The notes under the pieces were generated by a model. The model was not told the DNA's origin. It did no database searches and saw only the letters and a program-made list of their open reading frames with translations. A program made the translations under genes and the position numbers. 5,772 nucleotides of DNA from Anaerolineaceae bacterium (GTDB lineage Bacteria > Chloroflexota > Anaerolineae > 4572-78), in NCBI GenBank assembly GCA_024762375.1, contig JANTHQ010000146.1, positions 1 through 5,772 on the forward strand, read 5' to 3'. Below are positions 1 to 5,772 of this stretch, one piece after another. Every line of letters starts with the position of its first letter. The stretch's first letter is position 1.

Positions 1-397
1 TTTTTTCGCTTTTCTCGGGCGCGTCAGCGGTGTGCAGGGTGGACACGGTGGGAATGCCGAGCAGTTTCGCGGCGGCGCTGCCGAGCGTGTCGGCAAATTC
101 GAGTTGGGTGTGCAGCACGGCAGGGCGCATGCGCCGCAAATAGCCGAGCAGTCGCGGCAGTGCGGCGGGGTCGGCGAGGCGTTTGACCGGCACGAAGTCA
201 ATCGGCACGCCCAGTTTTTCAATTTCAGCGGCCATGGGATTGTTTTGCTTCACCTGCATGACGCAGACGCGCGGCTCAAAGCGGTTTCTGTCCAAATGTT
301 GCAAATAAATCACCAGCAGCCGTTCCGCGCCGCCCATGCCCAGCCCGTCTATCAGAAAAATAACCCGTTTGCACGCCGATTTGTTTTTTTTCATCAT
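1..397 (-). CDS. GT4-type glycosyltransferase, N-terminal part (runs off window)
   Basis: This gene starts at ATG 397-395 and reads 132 codons without a stop to the window edge, so only the N-terminal domain is present. After a short basic leader (MMKKNKSACKR) comes a beta strand VIFLIDGL and the glycine-rich loop GMGGAERL at residues 20-27. This is the hallmark start of GT-B fold, GT4-family glycosyltransferases. Alternating Rossmann strands and helices follow (PRVCVMQV, GVPIDFVPV, RPAVLHTQL, GIPTVSTLHT). In this family the N-terminal domain binds the acceptor; the nucleotide-sugar site and EX7E motif lie in the C-terminal half, outside the window. The enzyme probably acts at the cytoplasmic membrane face on a polysaccharide precursor. 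Its ATG overlaps the upstream TGA as ATGA, so translation is probably coupled. A GGAAG motif at 413-409 lies 11 bases upstream. A second ATG at 394-392 is possible. The sugar specificity cannot be told. Confidence 0.88.
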   Translation of the reverse strand, partial: MMKKNKSACKRVIFLIDGLGMGGAERLLVIYLQHLDRNRFEPRVCVMQVKQNNPMAAEIEKLGVPIDFVPVKRLADPAALPRLLGYLRRMRPAVLHTQLEFADTLGSAAAKLLGIPTVSTLHTADAPEKSEK

Positions 398-2760
398 TTT
401 GACCGGTTCTTCCGCCATGACAAAAATCCGCCGATGAGTGCCACCAGCACGCCCAGCGCAATCAGAATAATGGGCAAAAATGCGGGCGCTTTTGACGGCG
501 GTGGGGTGTAATCTTTTGCCGGAAGTGTGCCGGAGATTACACCCGTTGCCACAGGTGTGACACCGGCAATCGGTGGCGGCGTGGGGGTTGGGGTGATTTT
601 TTCCAGCGCCACCGGGGTCGGCGATAAACCTTCTATCGCTGTTTCGAGCGGTTGGCGCACAAATTGTTTGCTCTCGTAGGTTTCCACCCGTTTGCCGTTC
701 ACATACGCGATATCGCCGTCCAAATCGTAATAAATTTGGCCGTCAAACAGCGTGTTAATGGCGCTGGCCACGCCATCGGTGGTGGTGCCGGTTGCGACCA
801 ACACCGCTTTTCCGGCATTCCACGGCGCGGGGATGATTTCCAGCAAACCCACGCTGAACGTTTTCGGCAGACGGTACACCACATCCCCCACTTGCTGGCG
901 GAGGGTGTCTTCGCCATCCACAAATGGTTGGGGCAGCCGGTTGTTTATCTGCCCGATGAAATTGTTGGCGGTGGGACGCCCAAACGCGATGACATGATAC
1001 GGCGCAATTTGGGTGTCGCTGACCACCGAACGCGAAACCAGCGGCGCGAAACTGGGCCCGGTGGTGAACCCGCCGAGATACGCGGTGGTTTTCAGCATGC
1101 CGAGCAGTTCGGCGGGGGCGGGATTTTCCGGCATGGCAATCAGCACATCACTCAAATCCTGCCGCGAGAAAAAGCGGTTGAACACGTCGTTCAGCGACGC
1201 CTCAATGCGGACGCTGTCATTCTCTTTGTGCGGTAAATAAAGCGTGCTGTCAGCGTCAATCCGCAGCCAGCCCAAATCAAGTTCGGGCAGCGTGCATTCC
1301 GGCACTTCGATATTCAAAATGGCGTCAAATGTCAGTTCGTTGAATGTGCCGGGGATAAAATCGTTTTTCTGCAATTTGATGATGGTTTGGTGAACCCCAT
1401 TTTCCTGCACATTGATGGGCGCGCTGCCCACCGGATTGCCGTTCAATTTGACCGTCAAACCGGATTCCAGCGGTGTGAGATTGTTTGAAAATGCATAATT
1501 CAGCGTGAATGTCGGGTTATCCAGAATTTCCCAATTGTACGGCACAAAGAATTTCACTTTGGTGGAATAGCGATTGAAGCCGTAAAAAGTGGTATCCGCA
1601 AAGCCGAAATCCGCCAGCCGGAAGGTGTCATCCGGCGGCGCGGCGGTAGTGCCGTTTTCGCGAAATTCTTCGACCACCACCAGATTGCCGATAAACCCGT
1701 ATCGCGGCGAAAGGGTGGACAGCGCGTGCGCGGCGGTGGCGACGGCAGCGTCGGTGTTGCCGGTGACGGCCAGATACACGTGGTCGGTGCTGAATTCGGA
1801 GGGGATTTCCTGAATCACGCCTTCCGTGCCGGCGATGGTTTCTCCGTCCGCGCCGGTGATGGTCGCGCCATCCGCCAGCAGCCGGGTCGGTAGTTTATTT
1901 TGCTGATATAATTTCTGCAAAAACGCATTTTGCGCCGGCGTACCGATGATGATGGCACTCGCAGCGGCGAGCATATCGGGGGTGACATTCGCCGCGGTGG
2001 TCACATTCAACGCCAAATTGTCGAAGGTTGCCTGCCCCAGCGTGGCCGCCACCGACGCGGCGGCGCTCAAATCGGCGTCGGAATATTCATCCGGCAAAAC
2101 AAACAGCACCGGCTCCGGCTCAAACAAATCCTGCACCACCGGGCGCGGAAATTCCGCCAAATCAACCACAATCGGCGCGAGGGTATATTCAAAATGAAAT
2201 TGGGAACTACTGTGCAATAAAAGCACCGAAACGCCGCGATTGGTATCGCAGTTGCCGCTCAGATAGACCACCCGCACGGTTTGCCGCTGGTTGCCGGTTA
2301 TCGCTTTGGCGGGGATAGAAACGCGCCGCTGCTGATTTTGTCCCGCATACGGCACAAACGAATCAATCAATTCATCGTTGATGAACACATTGATGAGCGC
2401 GTCCACCGGCTGATTTTCCACCGCCGAGCCGGTCGCCGTGCCGCCCTGAAATTGCAAACTGTATTTCAGGTCGAAAAAACTCACATCGGGCAAAAGTTGC
2501 CAGCGGTATGGTAGCCCGAATTGATACGTTTGCTGGTCGATGGGCGATTTCAATTCGACATCCCCGAAATTCAAGCGTGCCAGCGTCAAATCGGTGGCGG
2601 AATTGCCCGCCAGCACCGGGGCAATGGTGCGTGTCGGCGTGACCGGCGCCGTGGCGGCGGGCGTTTCGGTGGGCGATTGTGCCCACACCTCCGCCGATTG
2701 CATGTGCCATGCCGCCAGCAAGCTCGCCAGCAGCAGCACAATCACCGCCGGTTCTTTCAT
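394..2760 (-). other. BcsB-like exported module, possible independent gene from ATG 2760 (788 aa)
   Basis: Counting Met488 as residue 1, the module is 788 residues, close to typical BcsB length. Residues 1-28 look like a Sec signal peptide: MKEP, hydrophobic PAVIVLLLASLLAAW, and a likely cut after VWA. A Thr/Pro linker (29-48) leads to a beta-rich carbohydrate-binding-like domain (about 58-205, with Cys171 after RVVYLSGN). Next come a flavodoxin-like domain (about 215-365), a second beta-rich domain (about 380-520, with VPECTLP and LGWLRIDADSTLYLP) and a second flavodoxin-like domain (about 535-675). This duplicated order is that of BcsB. A Thr/Pro-rich stretch (713-757) precedes one transmembrane helix (about 760-781) and the basic tail WRKNRSK. 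BcsB partners the synthase BcsA at the outer face of the membrane and receives the glycan; no BcsA is in the window. No clear ribosome-binding site precedes ATG 2760, so separate synthesis would rely on coupling. The polymer need not be cellulose. Confidence 0.82.
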
Positions 2761-4221
2761 TTTTGAAACACCGAGAGTTTTCATCAATTTCTGCATTGTT
2801 TCACGCTCCAAAAACCACAGCGGGACCAAATAGCCAATTGCGCCGGCGGGGATGACCGCCGCCAGCCGTACCCACGGCGAATATCCGGCGGTTGCCATCA
2901 GCGCAGGAATGGCGAGCGCCACCAGCACAGCGCCCGCCGCAAACGCCGGAACCAGTTGCGCCAGAATATCGCGCACGCGGACGCGCACAAATTTCGCGGC
3001 AACAATCATATCCGCCACCATGCGGACAAAACTAGCGGTCAGATGTCCCCATGCAATCCCCACCAGCCCGAATTGCGCGCCGATAATCAAAGCGGGAACC
3101 AGCGCCAGCATGTTCAGCACTTCCACTTTCACCAGCACATCGGGCCGCCCGATGGCTTTATAAACATCGCCCGCATTGAACCCGATGGAGCGCACCAGCA
3201 CAAACAGCGCCAGCAGCCGCACAATCGGGATGGCAGACAGCCATTGCTCGCCGAAAATCGCCCGCACCAGCGGGTCGGCGGCAATTGCCAGCCCCAATGC
3301 CAGCGGCACGCTCACAATTTCGACCACCCGCACGGTGGTCAAAAACCCTTTTCGCAGCACATCCGGTTGATTCTGCACCTTGGAATATGCCGGAAAAATC
3401 GCGCCCGCCATCACCCACAGCGGATTCAGCACCAGCAATTCCGGCAGGCGAAACGCCAGCGTGTAAATTCCCAGCGCCGTATCGCCGAACAACCGCCCGA
3501 CGATGATATAATCCAGATTATCGGTGGCAATGGTGAGTCCATCCACCCCCACCACCGAAAGCCCGTAATGCAGCAACGCCTTCACCCGCGAAGCCAGAAT
3601 CCGCAGGCGCGGCAGCCACGGAAACGCCACCCACGCCAGCACCACCCCGGCAATCACCCCCGCCAACTGCCCGAACACCAGCGCCCACACGCCATAGCCC
3701 ATCAACGCCAGCGCAATCGACACCACCCCTTTCACCACTGCCCGCCCCAAATCGGGGATGAGTTTTCGCCGGAAATCGAGTTCGCGCTGCAGCCGCACAA
3801 TGTGAATCGCGCCCAGCGAATTGAGGACGAATGTCAGCCCCAGCCAGCGCAGCAGCGGCACCACCTGCGGCTCGCGGAAAAACGCCGCCACCCACGGTGC
3901 AACCAGCATGGTCAGCGCGGTCAACACTGCGCCCAGCAAAAAATTCAGCGTGAAAACCGTGTTCGCCGTTTCTTCCGGATTTTCCTGTTGCTGGATGAGC
4001 GCCGCACCCAGCCCCAAATCTTTCAGAATGGCCAGATAACTGATGGCAAGGGTGGCAAATCCCACCAGCCCGAAATCGTCCGGCGTGAGCAGCCGCGCCA
4101 AAATTGCGGTGGTGATGAACACCAGCCCTTTTCCCAGCCCGAAAGAGGCGTAATTCCACACCACCCCCAGCGCCGATTTGCGCGCCAATGTTTTGTTGTC
4201 GGTCGGTGTTTCGGCAGCCAT
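394..4221 (-). CDS. Wzx-type flippase fused in frame to BcsB-like subunit (1275 aa)
   Basis: One uninterrupted frame joins two proteins that are usually separate. Residues 1-487 are a polytopic flippase of the MOP superfamily (WzxC-like). Residues 488-1275 are a BcsB-like cellulose-synthase accessory protein with signal peptide, two carbohydrate-binding/flavodoxin-like repeats, Thr/Pro linker and C-terminal membrane anchor. If translated as one chain, the flippase would be followed by an extra membrane segment (the former signal peptide, about residues 491-505) that leads the large domain out of the cytoplasm. This is topologically reasonable, since MOP flippases end in the cytoplasm. Start: ATG 4221 directly follows the TAA of the upstream gene, with GGAGG at 4237-4233. 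The stop TGA (396-394) overlaps the next gene's ATG. I know of no standard family with this architecture. The join lies in an A5 run where loss of one A would restore two normal genes, so the fusion could be a mutation or sequence error. Confidence 0.8.
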   Translation of the reverse strand: MAAETPTDNKTLARKSALGVVWNYASFGLGKGLVFITTAILARLLTPDDFGLVGFATLAISYLAILKDLGLGAALIQQQENPEETANTVFTLNFLLGAVLTALTMLVAPWVAAFFREPQVVPLLRWLGLTFVLNSLGAIHIVRLQRELDFRRKLIPDLGRAVVKGVVSIALALMGYGVWALVFGQLAGVIAGVVLAWVAFPWLPRLRILASRVKALLHYGLSVVGVDGLTIATDNLDYIIVGRLFGDTALGIYTLAFRLPELLVLNPLWVMAGAIFPAYSKVQNQPDVLRKGFLTTVRVVEIVSVPLALGLAIAADPLVRAIFGEQWLSAIPIVRLLALFVLVRSIGFNAGDVYKAIGRPDVLVKVEVLNMLALVPALIIGAQFGLVGIAWGHLTASFVRMVADMIVAAKFVRVRVRDILAQLVPAFAAGAVLVALAIPALMATAGYSPWVRLAAVIPAGAIGYLVPLWFLERETMQKLMKTLGVSKMKEPAVIVLLLASLLAAWHMQSAEVWAQSPTETPAATAPVTPTRTIAPVLAGNSATDLTLARLNFGDVELKSPIDQQTYQFGLPYRWQLLPDVSFFDLKYSLQFQGGTATGSAVENQPVDALINVFINDELIDSFVPYAGQNQQRRVSIPAKAITGNQRQTVRVVYLSGNCDTNRGVSVLLLHSSSQFHFEYTLAPIVVDLAEFPRPVVQDLFEPEPVLFVLPDEYSDADLSAAASVAATLGQATFDNLALNVTTAANVTPDMLAAASAIIIGTPAQNAFLQKLYQQNKLPTRLLADGATITGADGETIAGTEGVIQEIPSEFSTDHVYLAVTGNTDAAVATAAHALSTLSPRYGFIGNLVVVEEFRENGTTAAPPDDTFRLADFGFADTTFYGFNRYSTKVKFFVPYNWEILDNPTFTLNYAFSNNLTPLESGLTVKLNGNPVGSAPINVQENGVHQTIIKLQKNDFIPGTFNELTFDAILNIEVPECTLPELDLGWLRIDADSTLYLPHKENDSVRIEASLNDVFNRFFSRQDLSDVLIAMPENPAPAELLGMLKTTAYLGGFTTGPSFAPLVSRSVVSDTQIAPYHVIAFGRPTANNFIGQINNRLPQPFVDGEDTLRQQVGDVVYRLPKTFSVGLLEIIPAPWNAGKAVLVATGTTTDGVASAINTLFDGQIYYDLDGDIAYVNGKRVETYESKQFVRQPLETAIEGLSPTPVALEKITPTPTPPPIAGVTPVATGVISGTLPAKDYTPPPSKAPAFLPIILIALGVLVALIGGFLSWRKNRSK
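409..413 (-). promoter_or_regulatory. Likely Shine-Dalgarno for the GT4 glycosyltransferase
   Basis: The coding strand reads GGAAG, 11 bases before ATG 397 and 14 before ATG 394. The spacing is the same as at the flippase start, so it favours the first ATG. It lies within the last codons of the BcsB-like module. Confidence 0.4.
2757..2764 (-). other. A5 run at the flippase/BcsB join (candidate one-base fusion site)
   Basis: On the coding strand the join reads GTT TCA AAA ATG AAA, giving V-S-K-M-K with five As at 2764-2760. With four As it would read GTT TCA AAA TGA: the flippase would end in V-S-K-stop and ATG would overlap the stop as ATGA. The next junction in the operon (402-394) reads exactly TCA AAA TGA with the same overlap. 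The reading of the bases is direct. Whether the extra A is ancestral, a mutation, a slippage product or a sequencing error is not known. Confidence 0.75.
2761..4221 (-). other. Flippase module: Wzx/WzxC-like polysaccharide transporter (residues 1-487)
   Basis: This module has the usual full length of a polysaccharide flippase (about 480-500 residues). After a short charged N-terminus (ending TLARKSA) come roughly 12-14 hydrophobic helices, counted by eye. Family features are visible: WNYASFGLGKGL in helix 1 (22-33), ARLLTPDDFGLVGF at 42-55 (the RLLTP-x-DFG signature after helix 1), LDYIIVGRLFG then LGIYTLAFRLPELL (236-263) and FPAYSKV (276-282). Proteins of this family move undecaprenyl-phosphate-linked oligosaccharides from the inner to the outer face of the cytoplasmic membrane. 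It lies immediately after a Wzy/ligase-type gene, which fits the Wzx/Wzy pathway. The last helix ends near residue 470 and is followed by the short tail ERETMQKLMKTLGVSK, a natural-looking C-terminus. This supports the view that residue 487 is the ancestral end. The substrate is unknown. Confidence 0.88.
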
Positions 4222-5712
4222 TTACGCCATGCCCTCCGCCGGTGTGCCGCTTTGTTCGGCTTGATGATATTCCCACAATTTATGGCTGATATGCCCGGAG
4301 GCAATCCCCATGGCAATCAAAAACGTCAAAAAGCGGAAAAAATCGCCGTGCAGAAAAATGCTGGTGGTGAGATATGACACCAGCGCAATCTGCAGCGACG
4401 CGTCCCAATCGAGCCAATCGTCTTCCAGCCCCGCCAAATCACGCCGGTTCCGGCGAAACCGCGCAAACAGCGAAATTATCAGCGCGAAAAACGCCAAAAG
4501 CCCCAATATGCCCGTTTCGGAAATAATTTCAACATACAACGAGTGCGCCTGCCGAATTTCGGTGCGATATTCCAGCCCGATTTTGCGCGCATAATCCTGA
4601 TAATTCAGCTCATAATTGCCAATGCCCACACCCAAAATCGGATGGTCGCGGAACATCATCAAACCGGCAATCATTTCGCTGGAACGCCCCTGAAACGATT
4701 TGTCGGCATACACCGCCGATGATTTATCGCCGCCGGTGAACGCCGTGAGGGTTTGCATACGCTCCAGAAAACCAGCGGGCAAAAACGGCAGCGACGCCGG
4801 AATCAGCACCGCCAGCACGGCGACAATCGCCACCAGTTTTTTCAGATTCACCTTCTGCTGAATGATGGTCAACAGCAAAATTAATCCCAACGCCATAAAC
4901 GCGCCCCGGCTGTATGAATTGATGACCACAAACAGCAAAACCAGAAACGTTCCCCCGCCGAGCATTTTCCACCGGAATTGTTTTTCGGTGATAAAACGGA
5001 AGAGCGCCAGCGCCAGCACCGCGTCGAGAATTTGCCCCCAGAAATTGGGGTCGCCCACCGGCCCGGAAAGGCGCATTTGCGTCACATCGGGGGTGACGGT
5101 AGCGAAGCCTATAAACGTATTGCTGAAATTCCCCGTGGCGGCTTGAAACGCTCCCAAAAGCGCCACCGCAGATGTGGTGAGAATTATCAGCCAGATGGTG
5201 ATTTTAAATTGCCGCACGGTCTGCACGGAATAAACGATGGTGACGGCAATCAGCACATCTTTTGCCAGCGTGATGAATGCGTCGATGGCTTCGGCGCGGT
5301 CGGTGGCAAAAAAAGTCGAAGCCAGCCCCACCGCCGCATACCCCAGCAACAGCCACTCGGTGCGCTGCACGCGAAACGGCTGCCGGCGGGCAAATCGCCC
5401 GGCAACAATGCTGATAAATGTCAGCGCCACCAACGGTTTGTTGATTCCGGGCAAACCCGCATCGGTGAAAATAGCCGACACATTGGAAAATACCGTCACG
5501 GCGAGTACATACGCGCCCACTTCGGGATAAAAGAAAATCGCCGCGCCGAGCGCGACGCCTCCCAGTCCGCCCACCGCCAAAAAACCGATTTTCGAATCGC
5601 GGAAGCCAATCAGCAGCACCAACAGCGCCAATGATATCGCCAGCGCGGCCACGAAACTAACAAGGTTTATATAAAGTTTGGCGTGCGCAGTCCGTGAAAA
5701 AAGTCTTGCCAT
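4222..5712 (-). CDS. Wzy polymerase / O-antigen ligase family membrane protein
   Basis: This protein has 496 residues from ATG 5712 and about 13-14 hydrophobic helices spread along its length. Family signatures: GDPNFWGQ (about 220-227), NSYSRGAFMAL (about 265-275, matching the SRG motif of Wzy_C proteins), then one large extracytoplasmic loop (about 313-395). That loop holds the hydrophilic RSSE (about 343-346), HPILGVGIGNY (about 358-367) and AHSLYVEIISETG (about 389-401), the usual end of the Wzy_C domain with its conserved histidine. Such proteins join lipid-linked oligosaccharides: Wzy polymerises repeat units, while WaaL-type members ligate glycan to an acceptor. The two roles cannot be told apart from sequence, but the adjacent flippase module favours a Wzy-type role. 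Start choice: TTG 5715 is also in frame, but ATG 5712 is preferred; TAA at 5721-5719 rules out anything further upstream. The gene ends in TAA directly abutting the next ATG. Confidence 0.88.
   Translation of the reverse strand: MARLFSRTAHAKLYINLVSFVAALAISLALLVLLIGFRDSKIGFLAVGGLGGVALGAAIFFYPEVGAYVLAVTVFSNVSAIFTDAGLPGINKPLVALTFISIVAGRFARRQPFRVQRTEWLLLGYAAVGLASTFFATDRAEAIDAFITLAKDVLIAVTIVYSVQTVRQFKITIWLIILTTSAVALLGAFQAATGNFSNTFIGFATVTPDVTQMRLSGPVGDPNFWGQILDAVLALALFRFITEKQFRWKMLGGGTFLVLLFVVINSYSRGAFMALGLILLLTIIQQKVNLKKLVAIVAVLAVLIPASLPFLPAGFLERMQTLTAFTGGDKSSAVYADKSFQGRSSEMIAGLMMFRDHPILGVGIGNYELNYQDYARKIGLEYRTEIRQAHSLYVEIISETGILGLLAFFALIISLFARFRRNRRDLAGLEDDWLDWDASLQIALVSYLTTSIFLHGDFFRFLTFLIAMGIASGHISHKLWEYHQAEQSGTPAEGMA
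4233..4237 (-). promoter_or_regulatory. Shine-Dalgarno for the flippase start
   Basis: The coding strand reads GGAGG here, 11 bases before ATG 4221, and lies inside the last codons of the Wzy/ligase gene. With the stop TAA directly abutting ATG, it supports 4221 as the start and suggests coupled translation. Confidence 0.6.
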
Positions 5713-5772
5713 CAATCGTTACTGTCGTCCAATACATCATATTTATCTGAATGGTCGAAATGTCATCCCGGA
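5713..5772. other. Non-coding leader upstream of the operon fragment
   Basis: Sixty bases to the window edge carry stops close together in all minus-strand frames and no credible gene. The region is more AT-rich than the coding DNA around it, as expected for an intergenic or promoter region. The last 12 bases, read on the minus strand, are TCCGGGATGACA and may be the edge of a palindromic element that lies outside the window. Confidence 0.5.
5736..5766 (-). promoter_or_regulatory. Weak sigma70-like promoter candidate
   Basis: On the minus strand ATGACA (5766-5761, one mismatch to TTGACA) is followed after 19 bases by TATGAT (5741-5736, one mismatch to TATAAT). The -10 box ends 23 bases before ATG 5712. 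The spacer is longer than the usual 17, and the -35 box overlaps a possible repeat edge. The operon may start further upstream, so this is tentative. Confidence 0.25.

Noticed and set aside
276..461. A 61-codon minus-strand frame spanning the BcsB/GT4 boundary
   Set aside because: It is out of frame with both genes there, and the GT4 frame (GGAER motif) explains the sequence. It matters only as the frame that slippage on the A8 tract might enter.
652..1236. A 194-codon plus-strand open frame opposite the BcsB-like module
   Set aside because: No recognisable motif is present. The minus-strand frame has clear domain structure over the same bases.
3518..4276. A 252-codon minus-strand frame overlapping the flippase in another frame
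   Set aside because: Its Gly/Ala/Arg-rich, low-information translation is typical of an alternative frame of GC-rich coding DNA. The flippase frame has the helices and motifs.
2956..4377. A 473-codon open frame on the plus strand opposite the flippase
   Set aside because: Its translation is dominated by His, Gln, Arg and Pro with no hydrophobic core or recognisable domain. It lies entirely opposite well-supported membrane protein genes, so it is a by-product of their codon bias.
4978..5634. A 218-codon plus-strand open frame opposite the Wzy/ligase gene
   Set aside because: It has the same Gln/His/Arg-rich composition and no family features. The opposite strand encodes a clear Wzy_C protein.
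5713..5715. TTG 5715 as start of the Wzy/ligase gene
   Set aside because: It adds one residue before ATG 5712 and has no better ribosome-binding site, so the ATG is the simpler choice.
1..5772. CRISPR arrays, tRNA or rRNA genes, insertion sequences, or an internal terminator
   Set aside because: I saw no regularly spaced repeats, tRNA-like folds, transposase motifs or GC-rich hairpin with a T tract. Coding sequence fills nearly the whole window without gaps.

Overview
This 5.8 kb window holds part of one minus-strand gene cluster for making and exporting a surface polysaccharide. In transcription order (high to low coordinates) it encodes: (1) a complete multi-pass membrane protein of the Wzy polymerase / O-antigen ligase family (5712-4222); (2) a 1275-residue open frame (4221-394) whose first 487 residues are a full-length Wzx/WzxC-type polysaccharide flippase and whose last 788 residues are a full-length BcsB-like exported cellulose-synthase accessory subunit; (3) the first 132 codons of a GT4-type glycosyltransferase (from 397), cut by the window edge. 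There is no intergenic space between these genes. The junctions are TAA|ATG with no gap and a 4-base ATGA overlap, so the genes are very probably one translationally coupled operon. About 60 bases of non-coding leader precede the first gene. No RNA gene, CRISPR array, insertion sequence or complete terminator was seen.

The main point of interest is the long frame. Its two halves match in length and architecture two proteins that are normally separate. The second half begins with Met488 and a good signal peptide. At the join the DNA reads TCAAAAATGA. The ordinary BcsB/glycosyltransferase junction further down the operon reads TCAAAATGA, which is Ser-Lys-stop with an overlapping ATG. Removing one A from the A5 run at the join would give the same Ser-Lys-stop and the same ATGA overlap. 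The fusion is therefore one base away from two normal coupled genes. It may be a real fusion, a recent mutation, a slippage-controlled switch, or a one-base sequence or assembly error. The sequence alone does not decide between these.

Organism: the Thr/Pro-rich linkers (including TPTPTPPP) in the exported protein, the moderately high GC content and the gene content suggest a Chloroflexota bacterium (Anaerolineae-like). This is an inference from protein style, not a phylogenetic result.

Likely cooperation of the genes: the GT4 enzyme would add sugars to a lipid-linked precursor on the cytoplasmic side. The flippase module would turn the precursor across the membrane. The Wzy/ligase protein would polymerise or transfer it outside. 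The BcsB-like module would bind or guide a glycan on the outer face of the membrane. BcsB normally works with a BcsA-type GT2 synthase, which is not in this window, so the locus appears to mix Wzx/Wzy and synthase-dependent logic.
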